From Thermoplasmata archaeon (GTDB lineage: Archaea > Thermoplasmatota > Thermoplasmata > Thermoplasmatales > Thermoplasmataceae), in NCBI GenBank assembly GCA_021797295.1, contig JAKAAA010000007.1:7669-20055 (forward strand): 12,387 nucleotides of DNA. Direction: 5' to 3'. How positions within the stretch are numbered: the first letter of the stretch is position 1; every line of letters starts with the position of its first letter. Positions 1 through 7,327 of this stretch are shown here, piece after piece. The position numbers and the translations under genes are program-made. The notes under the pieces are model-generated. The model ran no database searches, had not been told where the DNA came from, and saw only the letters and a program-made list of their open reading frames with translations.

Positions 1-1
1 T

Positions 2-757
2 ATGCCATCCCATCTTGTTGCCCCTGCAATTCATCTGACAAAGGATAAAATAGGTAAATTATTGAATGAAAATCTTGACAGCAGCATAAACGAAAACACA
101 TCCGCAGAAGAAATGGTGAGCAGGGTGAGAAAATTCCTCATGGAGAAATATCTCGCAGCTGATGTGGGAATCACCGGTGCAAATGCCATTGCAGCAGATA
201 CAGGGTCTGTTCTTCTCATAGAAAATGAGGGAAATATCAGGATAGATACAGTTCTGCCGCAAACACATATAGCCATAACAGGAATAGATAAGATCGTTCC
301 GACACTGAAAGACGCATTTAATGAAGTTATAGTTCAGGCATCCTATGCTGGATATTATCCACCTACATATATAAATGTCACATCGGGTCCCAGTGCTACC
401 GGGGATATAGAGCTCCAGAGGGTATCACCTGCCACCGGCCCGAAAGAATTCCATCTGATACTGCTCGATAATGGCAGGAAGGAGGCTATAAACTCCGACA
501 TACGCGAGTCACTGCTCTGCATCAGGTGTGGAAGGTGCTATTTCTCATGCCCATCCTACAAACTTTATGGAAAGGACTTTGGAGATAGCCCTTACACCGG
601 GCCAACAGGAATAATGTGGTCTGCAATAACTTCAAAGAAATACGATAAATCCATGCTTTGCATGCATTCCGGGGGATGCAAGGAGGTATGCCCCATGGAT
701 ATAAATATACCGAGAATGATAGAAAGAATAAAATTCCGTTATATGGATGAATCGTAA
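2..757 (+). CDS. LutB-like LUD-domain iron-sulfur protein, 5'-truncated by window edge
   Basis: This is the C-terminal part of a LutB-type protein; in the LutABC system such a protein passes electrons during oxidation of L-lactate to pyruvate. The visible 251 residues begin inside the LUD domain: the opening PSHLVAPAIH matches an internal LutB segment, so the ATG at base 2 is probably not the true start. LUD signatures follow: GITGAN (57-61), ENEGN (74-78), TSGPSATGDIE (127-137) and a LILLDNGR stretch (152-159). A ferredoxin-like module comes next. Its first motif is complete (C173, C176, C179, C183-Pro). The second has C220, C226 and C230-Pro, with Ser223 where a CxxCxxCxxxCP motif would have its second Cys. 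The protein stops about 20 residues later, without the C-terminal extension usual in bacterial LutB. Family call is firm; lactate as substrate is inferred, because LutA and LutC are not in view. Confidence 0.85.
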   Translation: MPSHLVAPAIHLTKDKIGKLLNENLDSSINENTSAEEMVSRVRKFLMEKYLAADVGITGANAIAADTGSVLLIENEGNIRIDTVLPQTHIAITGIDKIVPTLKDAFNEVIVQASYAGYYPPTYINVTSGPSATGDIELQRVSPATGPKEFHLILLDNGRKEAINSDIRESLLCIRCGRCYFSCPSYKLYGKDFGDSPYTGPTGIMWSAITSKKYDKSMLCMHSGGCKEVCPMDINIPRMIERIKFRYMDES

Positions 758-800
758 ACGCATATTTATATTTAAAAGCAATTTGTAGAAAAGTAATACC

Positions 801-810
801 TATATATAAT
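801..810 (+). promoter_or_regulatory. TATA box of the vapBC remnant
   Basis: An alternating TA tract (tatatataat) is centred about 23 nt before the ATG at 828, preceded by the purine-rich gaaaag (a BRE-like context). There is no Shine-Dalgarno sequence, so the transcript would be leaderless. The promoter appears intact although both genes it served are broken. Confidence 0.5.
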
Positions 811-827
811 AATATTATATTTTTTCA

Positions 828-1060
828 ATGATAATTAAAGCCGGTAGTGTAAATGTAAAAGGTCAGGTAACAATACCGTAAGAAATTCGTGAATATCTGG
901 ATGTACGGCCAGGTGACCACATATATTTGAATCTTCCAAAGATGGAATTATAATAAAGAAGGCTTATAATAAGAAATTAGCCGATGTGCTCATATCAGCC
1001 AAGCCTTTTGATGCCATTGTAAATGAATCAATTAAAAGTATAAGAGATGAATGGCATTAG
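828..1060 (+). pseudogene. vapB: Decayed AbrB/SpoVT-fold antitoxin (VapB-like)
   Basis: Reading from ATG 828 gives MIIKAGSVNVKGQVTIP, then a TAA stop at 879-881, then EIREYLDVRPGDHIYLNLP. This is the swapped-hairpin AbrB DNA-binding domain typical of archaeal VapB/MazE antitoxins, where K-G-Q-V-T-I-P-K-E-I-R is the usual core; the stop sits exactly at the expected Lys, so a single AAA to TAA change explains it. A second lesion lies at about 938-941: the frame must move by -1 within ccaaagat, as after loss of one A, to continue as DGIIIKKAYNKKLADVL and so on to the TAG at 1058. The restored protein would be about 77 residues, normal for the family. Its 3' end overlaps the start of the toxin by 14 nt, as in working modules. 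Two independent lesions make this a pseudogene rather than a read error. Confidence 0.82.
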
Positions 1061-1491
1061 GATTTCTCTAGATACGAATGTAATATTGAATGTTATGAAT
1101 AAGGAGGAATTATTTTTTGATTCATCCAGACAACTTTGATAAAATATCCAATGGGGAATTTGAGGGCATGATTTCTACTGTTGTATTATCTGTAGTGCTA
1201 ACGGATTTTTATATGAATGATGACATCAAAAGCTCGAAAAGCTTCAAAGAGTCTCTTATTGAATCAAGTTCTTTTATTATTGTACCAGTTGTTAGCGAAA
1301 TTGCCGATCTGGCCGCTAAAATAAGGGTCAAAGATAAAATAAAGCTCCGGGATGCAATAATTTTAGCAACTGCGATATTGAGGAAATCTACACATCTTGT
1401 TTCCAACGATAGTGGTATAATAGACAAGATAGGTTATGGAATCAAAATAGTTAATTCCAACGAACTAATGAAAATAATAAATAACCCATAA
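1047..1491 (+). pseudogene. vapC: Decayed PIN-domain toxin (VapC-like ribonuclease)
   Basis: ATG 1047 lies inside the end of vapB and opens MNGIRISLDTNVILNVMNKE, the PIN start with the first metal-binding Asp (LDTN). This frame ends at TGA 1137. The rest of the PIN domain continues in the +1 frame from GAT 1138 (DKISNGEFEG) to TAA 1489-1491. In that part STVVLSVVL carries Val (GTA, 1192-1194) where PIN proteins have the second catalytic acid (usually Glu, GAA). KLRDAIILATA keeps the third acid, but an Arg stands where Pro is common; SND keeps the last Asp. Restored length is about 147 residues, normal for VapC. VapC toxins cut RNA and are held in check by VapB. Here the frame break, the lost acid and the broken partner all indicate an inactive remnant. 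The 3' fragment alone could be translated from TTG 1117 but would lack the first active-site strand. Confidence 0.82.
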
Positions 1492-1535
1492 ACTCCAGAA
1501 TAAAATTGCATATAATGTAAATTGTGCTAACCATA

Positions 1536-1545
1536 AAATCTATAT
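1536..1545 (+). promoter_or_regulatory. Candidate TATA box for glucose dehydrogenase
   Basis: The sequence aaatctatat is centred about 26 nt before the ATG at 1567. No Shine-Dalgarno sequence precedes that ATG, consistent with a leaderless mRNA. A second AT-rich run at 1510-1516 lies too far upstream for leaderless initiation but could be an alternative. Confidence 0.4.
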
Positions 1546-1566
1546 CAAAAATGAAATTACGCCGCT

Positions 1567-2646
1567 ATGGTAAATGCTTTGACCACAAATGCACCAACAG
1601 GAGGTATTGAATTCCATAATGTAGAGATTCCAGACAAGGAAGACTTTGAAGTAAAGCTAAAACCCCTGTATACAGGAATATGCGGTACAGATCGGGGCGA
1701 GGTGCATGGAAGCCTATCATTTGCGTACAACCAGCCGGGTTATAATTTCCTTGTTCTGGGGCATGAAGCTGTATGCCAGGTAATCGATATCCAGGAAAAT
1801 GAATATGGAATAAAAACTGGTGATTATGTTGTGCCGGTTGTGAGGAGACCCGGAAATTGTGTGAACTGTAGAATAGGAAGAGAAGACAACTGCTCTGATG
1901 GAAAGAAGAACGAGGCCGGAATAACCGGTCTTCATGGATTCATGAGGGATTATTTTTTCGATTCCATAAAGAATCTTGTAAAAGTAAATGATAGAAGCAT
2001 GGTAAGAGAAGCAGTCCTAACAGAACCGGCTAAGAATGTTATGAAAGCATTTGAGGTCTTTGATACTGTATCGAAAAGATCCATATTTCAGAATGAAGAT
2101 TCCACATTTACAGGAAAAACCTGCCTTATTATTGGTTCTGGAAGTGAGGCATTCCTATATTCAATGATGGCGAATGAATACAGGTTTAATGTATACATGA
2201 CAAACAGGCATAGCCTCGAAGAATCAAAATTATCCATTCTGGAAAAAACAGGAAGCATATTCTTTGATTATACAGGGGGCATTCCACTTAAGGGTATAGA
2301 TCTGTTGATAGATACAAGCGGAGACCCGGCCACAATATTCAGATTTGTTCGCATGATGAATAACAACGGAGTTGCAATACTATTCGGAACAAACGGAAAT
2401 GCTCCAGGAACGCAGGTTAACGGGGAAGATATAGACTATATAATAGAGAGGAACATAAGCATGGTAGGTTCAGTTGATGGGGCGAAAAAGCATTATTTTG
2501 ATGCCTTGAGGTATATTGAGAAATGGAGTCATTCCCATAATTCCTTGATAGGCGATCTAATCACCGGGACATATTCCCCCGAAAACACTGAAATCTTCCT
2601 GAAAAAACCGGAAGGGGAAATAAAATCAATTATCAAATGGCAGTAA
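1567..2646 (+). CDS. gdh: Glucose 1-dehydrogenase (NAD(P)+, zinc-dependent MDR family)
   Basis: This enzyme oxidises D-glucose, and in relatives D-galactose, to the lactone, the first step of the semi- or non-phosphorylative Entner-Doudoroff pathway. The 359 residues match the Thermoplasma acidophilum enzyme along their whole length. The N-terminal GroES-like domain has the catalytic zinc site at C39 (GICGTD, 37-42) and H66-E67 (LGHEA). The structural zinc lobe [17 protein letters not shown] (93-109) shows only three Cys (C98, C101, C109); Pro95 stands at the first position of the usual four. [12 protein letters not shown] (117-128) and LTEP (151-154) are family hallmarks. The Rossmann fold has IIGSGSEA (188-195), and NRH (213-215) sits at the cofactor ribose site, as in NADP-using archaeal homologues. 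The chain ends with the characteristic KSIIKWQ. The ATG lies about 26 nt after a TATA-like box and has no in-frame competitor upstream. It stands alone between the toxin remnant and a phosphatase-like gene. Confidence 0.95.
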   Translation: MVNALTTNAPTGGIEFHNVEIPDKEDFEVKLKPLYTGICGTDRGEVHGSLSFAYNQPGYNFLVLGHEAVCQVIDIQENEYGIKTGDYVVPVVRRPGNCVNCRIGREDNCSDGKKNEAGITGLHGFMRDYFFDSIKNLVKVNDRSMVREAVLTEPAKNVMKAFEVFDTVSKRSIFQNEDSTFTGKTCLIIGSGSEAFLYSMMANEYRFNVYMTNRHSLEESKLSILEKTGSIFFDYTGGIPLKGIDLLIDTSGDPATIFRFVRMMNNNGVAILFGTNGNAPGTQVNGEDIDYIIERNISMVGSVDGAKKHYFDALRYIEKWSHSHNSLIGDLITGTYSPENTEIFLKKPEGEIKSIIKWQ

Positions 2647-2672
2647 TTTCTATTTAATGTACTAGTAATATG

Positions 2673-2681
2673 TTAATATAA
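2673..2681 (+). promoter_or_regulatory. Candidate TATA box for the phosphatase-superfamily gene
   Basis: The sequence ttaatataa is centred about 22 nt before ATG 2699. No Shine-Dalgarno sequence is present. It supports this ATG as a leaderless start and suggests that the gene has its own promoter rather than reading through from glucose dehydrogenase 52 nt upstream. Confidence 0.4.
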
Positions 2682-2698
2682 TTTAGTAATGTAAATGC

Positions 2699-3949
2699 AT
2701 GATTAACGATGATATGCAGTTCATGTACAGAGATGACGGGAATTTTGTTTATCCCGATTACAACGGCTATAATTTTTCCAACATAAACAGCACAATCCTA
2801 TCATTATTCGGTATAAATAATAATGGAATTCCTCTAAAAAAAGAACTTTACAGCAATCTTTATGGGTCAAAAAAAGTGGTATTCTTTTATATAGATGGGC
2901 TCGGTTATGATAGCTGGAGGAACTATCTGGCAAATTACAGGCCATTTCAGGAAATAAACGACTCTGGAATAGTATCTCCCATAACATCCGTATTTCCATC
3001 CACCACTGCAGCCGCAAGCAACACAATAAATACTGGTTTAACCCCTGCTGAACACGGGCTATTTGAATGGAGGCTTTATCTGGAAAATTATAACATGGTT
3101 GTGAAAAGCCTGCCATTTATCCCTGTGTACAGACAGGATCGGGAAAGGTTTGCAGATTTAAATCCAGATCCATCAATTCTGTTTCATGGAAAAACCTTCT
3201 ATGAGACACTGAATGAACATGAAATAAGGTCTTATATAATATCATTTGCAGATCTTTTGAAGAGCAGTTACAGCAGAATAATGTATTCAGGTGCAAAAGA
3301 AAAGAAGAGATATGATTTTCTCTTTGAAGGTTTTCTTATACTTAGAAAGCTTCTGAAAAAGGTGCGTGAAAATTCATATATATTTTTTTATATAGAGGAT
3401 CCGGATAAAATGGAGCACAGGTATGGCCCGGGGAGCCCGGAACATATGGAATCACTGCGGTATATATCATCCATGTTCAATGATTTATTCAGGGATCTTG
3501 CAGGTGAGGATATTGCAGTTATGGTATCATCTGATCATGGGTTCACCCCTGTTAATAAAAAGATATATGTTTCAGGTATCAGGGAACTATTGAAAATCAA
3601 GAATGGAAGGACAATGCCGGAAACATGGAGCCCCAGGGACATGATGATATATTCTGATAGCCCGGAAGATATGAAAAATAGACTGGAAGGGCAGCTCCAT
3701 GGCAGTGCTGAAATTATCACCAAAAATGAAATCCTAAAAATGGGGCTTATGGGAAACGACACTGTATCAGAAAAATACATCTCAAGAGTGGGGAATATTC
3801 TGGTTCTGCCTCATTCCGGAAATACTGTATGGTACAAATATTATGATGATGACATTATAAAAGACCGGGGCATGCATGGGGGTCTAAGCCGGGAAGAAAT
3901 GATAATACCCTTTGCGTCCATCAATTTAAAAGATATTAAAAAATACTAA
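2699..3949 (+). CDS. Alkaline phosphatase superfamily hydrolase (type I phosphodiesterase/nucleotide pyrophosphatase-like)
   Basis: A 416-residue cytoplasmic protein with no signal peptide or membrane segment. It carries the complete two-metal site of the alkaline phosphatase superfamily in NPP order: D66 in VVFFYIDGLG, nucleophile T103 in FPSTTAAAS (98-107), D236 and H240 in PDKMEHRYGP, D279-H280 in SSDHGF, and H393 in MHGGLSREEM. TGLTPAEHGLF (112-122) matches the usual segment after the nucleophile. It should therefore hydrolyse a phosphate mono- or diester through a phospho-threonine intermediate. The substrate cannot be read from sequence; nucleotides, phospholipid headgroups and phosphonates are all possible. 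It lacks the inserted domain expected of cofactor-independent phosphoglycerate mutase. The gene lies 52 nt after glucose dehydrogenase with its own promoter-like box, and its stop is 3 nt from the stop of the convergent aminopeptidase gene. Confidence 0.87.
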   Translation: MINDDMQFMYRDDGNFVYPDYNGYNFSNINSTILSLFGINNNGIPLKKELYSNLYGSKKVVFFYIDGLGYDSWRNYLANYRPFQEINDSGIVSPITSVFPSTTAAASNTINTGLTPAEHGLFEWRLYLENYNMVVKSLPFIPVYRQDRERFADLNPDPSILFHGKTFYETLNEHEIRSYIISFADLLKSSYSRIMYSGAKEKKRYDFLFEGFLILRKLLKKVRENSYIFFYIEDPDKMEHRYGPGSPEHMESLRYISSMFNDLFRDLAGEDIAVMVSSDHGFTPVNKKIYVSGIRELLKIKNGRTMPETWSPRDMMIYSDSPEDMKNRLEGQLHGSAEIITKNEILKMGLMGNDTVSEKYISRVGNILVLPHSGNTVWYKYYDDDIIKDRGMHGGLSREEMIIPFASINLKDIKKY

Positions 3950-3968
3950 AAATTATTTCGTGTTTTTT
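3938..3968. terminator. Overlapping bidirectional oligo-T termination zone
   Basis: The two convergent genes are separated by 3 nt. For the plus-strand gene a T6 run lies at 3963-3968, just past its stop. For the minus-strand gene, T runs appear as A5 (3948-3952) and A6 (3938-3943) on the plus strand, inside the end of the neighbour's coding region. Archaeal polymerase stops at oligo-T without a hairpin, so the two 3' ends should overlap. Inferred, with no transcript data. Confidence 0.4.
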
Positions 3969-6316
3969 ACCAGATTTTCATAGATTTCCAGGAATTCAAG
4001 ACCTTTATTTATTCCACCGAAAATTTCCTCGTTTCTCACGGATTCAGCAGCTTTTTTCATTTTTTCCGGTTTCTTAATCCCTGCATTCCCTATCATTGAC
4101 TGAACGCATCTGTTTATTCTCAGGGGGCTTAGCTGGAATTTATACATGGTATCAACTATATTCTTCAGATTATCTATTATATACTGCCTTGATCCATCGC
4201 TTGATGACATTGCGACAAAGAACGAGTCCATATCCTGCTTCTTAGCTTTTCCTGATTTAACGAATTCCATGATGCTTTTATGGTTGCTGTCACCTTCAAG
4301 CACGCCTGATGCAGTTATAGCCTTTGTCTTATCCTCATCATTTGATGTTGTCTCTATTATGTTTGCAAAGTACCTGAAATCATTGTTTACCCTCGCCTGG
4401 GCAACAAGATAGGCAAGCCTGAAATCCGGTTCCACCTGGCTATATTCCTTATATTTGCTGAGAAGTGTTTTGCAGAAGTCATTATTAATATATGCCAGCT
4501 TTGTGTACAGTCCAGAGAGCGATATTTTATAGTTAAACTCATCCTTCTTATTTGTCTCTATGTATTCCATCTTATCCTTTATGTAGAAGTTCGCAAGATC
4601 TCTAAAATAACCGTTCCCTGTTATATTATACAGGGAATAAAGCTGTTTTGATATCTCATCAATGACTATATTATCATTTATGCCGTAAAGCTTCTCAACC
4701 CTTCTTACATACTGGGTCATGTTTATTTTGCCTGATAGAAGAAACGCATAGAGATCGTTTGCAATACCCCATTTCTCATCGGTTGATATCTGTGAAAGAT
4801 TTCTTGTCACAGTTTCATACATTGCATCGTCATAGAGTACCCTGTAGAATCCGCTGTGCCCGTAATTCAGTGAGAGAACATCACCGTCTATTTCCATTTC
4901 TCCTCCCTCCATGAGCGCATTTTCTTCTCTGGAAAATCTGTTTATGAATAATGGTATTTTCCACTGTGAATTCTTATCTCCCTCAAGGAAATAAAACTGT
5001 TTCTGTGTTATTTTTAATTTATCTCCACTCCTCTCAGTTATAAGATATGGATATCCCTTGTTTGATATCCATTGCTCCATAATTGAGGAAACCACCTTTC
5101 CAGATTCCTTTTCTATGGCATTCCATAGATCGGATCCTGAGGCATTCTTATATGAAAATTCCCTCAGATAATTCCTAAGTGCCTTCATGAATACATCCTT
5201 TCCCACATATGCTTCTATCATTCTCAAAACATTTGAACCCTTACCGTACCTTATTTCATATGAAAGCTGTGATACGCTCCTGGGATCTGAAACATCCGCG
5301 TTTATGGGATGTGAATTCTTTAGTGAATCCATAGTGTAGGCGCCGTCCGTCTGGTCAAGAAGGAAATCACCGAAGAATTTCCATTCCGGATCAGTACTGT
5401 CAACGGTCTTGAACGCAAAGAATGTGGCAAAGCTCTCATTTAGCCATAAGTCGTTCCACCATTTCATGGTCACAAGGTCACCGAACCACATGTGAACGAG
5501 TTCATGTGTTATGACCTCTGATGTTCTTTTATAACTCTTACTTGTGGTTGAATCATCAATATTTAGAAGGATTTCCCTGAATGTTATTGCGCCCCAATTT
5601 TCCATGGCGCCAGCAGCAAATTCCGGAACTGAGATAAGGTTTAATTTTGGAAGCATGTAATCTATTCCTGTGTAGGTTTCAAGGTAATTCAATGATTTCT
5701 TTGCAACTTCAATCGGATATCTGGATGATGCTAAATGTCCCTTCATTGCTGTAAGATATAGTTTTTTGCCCTTATATAAATCTTCCACCTCATCAAATTG
5801 GCCTACTCCAAGGTAAACAAGATATGTTGCCATTCTGGGGGTTTGCTCGAATTCAATAAGCTTCTTTCCATTTTCCAGTTTTTCCTTTTTTGCAGGCATA
5901 TTTGAAATGGCTCTGAGGTTACTGTCAATCTTCATTGAAATGTCAAAGGTAGCTTTGTAATTAGGATTGTCTATGCATGGAAATGCCCTTCTGGCATCCG
6001 ATTCCTCGAACTGGGTAGAAAGTATATACTGAGTCTCCGTTCCGGCAAGATAGAAACCCTTCAGGCCACGGTCAACATCGGAAGAAAATTTAACATCAAC
6101 TGAAATGTCACCTCCATCAGTGGAGAATGTTACGCCATCTTTATCTGTTTCATATTTTACTGCTGACCCATTGATTTTGACTTCATGTATATCTATATTA
6201 TTGAGGTCAAAAGTTATTTTCTTTTCTGCATCCTTAATTTTTACCGTTTCATCCCCTGCATACTTTTTGTGTTTGAAATCTATATCAAGGCTAAGCCTGT
6301 AATTTATAACTTCCAT
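3953..6316 (-). CDS. Tricorn protease interacting factor F2/F3-type M1 aminopeptidase
   Basis: A 787-residue zinc aminopeptidase of family M1. In Thermoplasma, factors F2 and F3 take the short peptides left by proteasome and tricorn down to free amino acids. Domain order is the M1 N-terminal beta saddle (about 1-190), the thermolysin-like catalytic domain (about 190-420), a small beta domain and a long C-terminal helical arch. Catalytic motifs are GAMEN at 236-240, HELVH at 271-275 (zinc ligands H271 and H275, catalytic E272), third ligand E294 in WLNESFA, and the transition-state Tyr, probably Y357 in IRYGKGSNVL. FEESDARRAFPCIDNP (103-118) is also typical of the family. Length matches F2 and F3 (about 780). 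The ATG at 6316 lies about 25 nt after an AT box on the minus strand. F2 and F3 are paralogues, and I cannot say which this is. There is no signal peptide, so it is cytoplasmic. Confidence 0.93.
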   Translation of the reverse strand: MEVINYRLSLDIDFKHKKYAGDETVKIKDAEKKITFDLNNIDIHEVKINGSAVKYETDKDGVTFSTDGGDISVDVKFSSDVDRGLKGFYLAGTETQYILSTQFEESDARRAFPCIDNPNYKATFDISMKIDSNLRAISNMPAKKEKLENGKKLIEFEQTPRMATYLVYLGVGQFDEVEDLYKGKKLYLTAMKGHLASSRYPIEVAKKSLNYLETYTGIDYMLPKLNLISVPEFAAGAMENWGAITFREILLNIDDSTTSKSYKRTSEVITHELVHMWFGDLVTMKWWNDLWLNESFATFFAFKTVDSTDPEWKFFGDFLLDQTDGAYTMDSLKNSHPINADVSDPRSVSQLSYEIRYGKGSNVLRMIEAYVGKDVFMKALRNYLREFSYKNASGSDLWNAIEKESGKVVSSIMEQWISNKGYPYLITERSGDKLKITQKQFYFLEGDKNSQWKIPLFINRFSREENALMEGGEMEIDGDVLSLNYGHSGFYRVLYDDAMYETVTRNLSQISTDEKWGIANDLYAFLLSGKINMTQYVRRVEKLYGINDNIVIDEISKQLYSLYNITGNGYFRDLANFYIKDKMEYIETNKKDEFNYKISLSGLYTKLAYINNDFCKTLLSKYKEYSQVEPDFRLAYLVAQARVNNDFRYFANIIETTSNDEDKTKAITASGVLEGDSNHKSIMEFVKSGKAKKQDMDSFFVAMSSSDGSRQYIIDNLKNIVDTMYKFQLSPLRINRCVQSMIGNAGIKKPEKMKKAAESVRNEEIFGGINKGLEFLEIYENLVKNTK

Positions 6317-6335
6317 ATCAGTTTATATGTACGCA

Positions 6336-6347
6336 TTTAATAAATTT
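6336..6347 (-). promoter_or_regulatory. Candidate TATA box for the M1 aminopeptidase gene
   Basis: On the minus strand this reads aaatttattaaa, centred about 25 nt before the ATG at 6316. It shares a 75-bp divergent intergenic region with the promoter of the membrane protein gene. No Shine-Dalgarno sequence is visible, so a leaderless mRNA is likely. Confidence 0.42.
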
Positions 6348-6363
6348 TTGCGAAGTTGAATAA

Positions 6364-6372
6364 TTTAAATAA
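6364..6372 (+). promoter_or_regulatory. TATA box that decides the start of the membrane protein
   Basis: The sequence tttaaataa is centred about 24 nt before ATG 6392. The upstream in-frame TTG at 6356 would put this box inside the coding region, so the ATG is preferred as a leaderless start. Confidence 0.45.
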
Positions 6373-6391
6373 TAACACGATATACTGTTTT

Positions 6392-6832
6392 ATGGATAAT
6401 AAATATAGCTTCGCCTATCTAGGTCTTGCTGTGATGATGGTTCTTCTCTTCATACAGTTCATAATGGGTATGTTCATAAATCTCTATGTGCCATTCCCGC
6501 CATTAAACAGCATATCACATATGGGACCAAGGGCTTTTCCTTCTAATTACCTCACCGTAATGTTTCATATGATGTTGGGATTCCTTATTCTCATAGTTTC
6601 ATTCATAATGCTTCTTCTCAGTATAAAAATACAACACATAAACCTCATTATATCATCTGTTTTATCTTTTATTTTTGTCATAATAGCAGGGGTTTCAGGA
6701 TTCCTGTTTCTGTTCAATGAATACAATAAATATTCATTCCTTATGGCAACATCATTCATAATAATTGTAATGTCTGAATTTTATTATCTCTATACCCTGA
6801 AACTTATAACCGGTGTATCTTCGAAATATTAA
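6392..6832 (+). CDS. Small four-helix integral membrane protein, function unknown
   Basis: I do not recognise the family. From ATG 6392 the product has 146 residues and is almost entirely membrane: helices at about 8-31, 52-79, 84-108 and 115-136, with a short polar N-terminus (MDNKYS) and a short C-terminal tail. The loop after helix 1 is PFPPLNSISHMGPRAFPSNY, rich in Pro and containing His43. His59 lies inside or at the edge of helix 2 (MFHMMLGFL), and His82 lies just before helix 3. A His in a helix followed by x-x-L-G is seen in some small heme-binding membrane proteins, but this alone does not establish a cofactor. The gene is divergent from the aminopeptidase and convergent with the next gene, so it is probably transcribed alone. 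An in-frame TTG 12 codons upstream is less likely because the TATA-like box lies between it and the ATG. Confidence 0.7.
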   Translation: MDNKYSFAYLGLAVMMVLLFIQFIMGMFINLYVPFPPLNSISHMGPRAFPSNYLTVMFHMMLGFLILIVSFIMLLLSIKIQHINLIISSVLSFIFVIIAGVSGFLFLFNEYNKYSFLMATSFIIIVMSEFYYLYTLKLITGVSSKY

Positions 6833-6852
6833 TATATTATAAAAAAATATTA
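6833..6852. terminator. AT-only convergent terminator region
   Basis: The 17 nt between the two convergent stops contain only A and T, with an A7 run at 6841-6847. On the plus strand T runs continue at 6853-6857, inside the neighbour's end; on the minus strand the A7 run reads as T7. This fits oligo-T termination on both strands. There is no GC hairpin. Confidence 0.4.
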
Positions 6853-7314
6853 TTTTTCCATTAATTCGCATGATCTCTTATAAAGTATATCCCTCAAAAG
6901 AAGGAAAGCCCTGAAGTTTTCCGGGTTGAAGCGTTCTGAAAATCCCTCTTTTCTCGATAGTACTCTGTAGTAATACATAACTTCTACTGTTTTTCTACAT
7001 GCCCTGAAGGCAACTCTGGCCGATCTGCTTTCATTCAATAGTATGGAATAATCCATGGCCCAGCCCTTTTCGCCCTCTATTTTTTCAAGAAAACTGAAAT
7101 CTTTTGGATTTTCTCCAGTAATTATATAATTCTCTAGAGATTTGATAAATTCAAACATATTTTTGTATTCATCTGCATGGTTTTCATCCATCTTTATTAG
7201 TCTGCCAATCAGTTCTGCCAGTTCATATTCTATCATAAAATAGAGCTGTATCCCTGAATCATAATCCTCTTCTTTCTGATTTACACAGCAGTGAAATTTT
7301 GGAAATTCTGTCAT
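6850..7314 (-). CDS. Hypothetical soluble alpha-helical protein
   Basis: I do not recognise this 154-residue protein. It has no membrane segment or signal peptide and appears mostly helical. The N-terminus MTEFPKFHCCVNQKEEDYD has a vicinal Cys pair (C9, C10) beside H8; further Cys are C106 and C149. The middle (20-66) is acidic and amphipathic, and the C-terminal half is rich in Arg, Lys and Tyr (RKTVEVMYYYRVLSRKEGF). A possible metal or redox role for HCC is only a guess. The ATG at 7314 is preferred over an in-frame TTG three codons upstream, because a strong AT box lies about 22 nt before the ATG. The lipB gene starts 699 nt upstream on the same strand and ends 51 nt before this start, so read-through is possible, though a separate promoter is visible. 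Confidence 0.68.
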   Translation of the reverse strand: MTEFPKFHCCVNQKEEDYDSGIQLYFMIEYELAELIGRLIKMDENHADEYKNMFEFIKSLENYIITGENPKDFSFLEKIEGEKGWAMDYSILLNESRSARVAFRACRKTVEVMYYYRVLSRKEGFSERFNPENFRAFLLLRDILYKRSCELMEK

Positions 7315-7327
7315 AATTAACAAGTAT

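Noticed and set aside
2..4. ATG at base 2 as the true start of the LutB-like gene
   Set aside because: The following residues match the middle of the LUD domain, so the gene almost certainly begins before the window.
879..881. TAA in vapB as a recoded sense codon
   Set aside because: TAA recoding is not known in these archaea (pyrrolysine uses TAG), and a second frame lesion follows in the same gene.
1117..1491. The 3' PIN fragment as an independent gene from TTG 1117
   Set aside because: It would lack the first strand with the catalytic Asp (LDTN), which is encoded just upstream in another frame; it is better explained as part of a broken vapC.
2699..3949. Cofactor-independent phosphoglycerate mutase for the phosphatase-superfamily gene
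   Set aside because: The motif order fits nucleotide pyrophosphatase/phosphodiesterase types, and there is no inserted transferase domain of the mutase.
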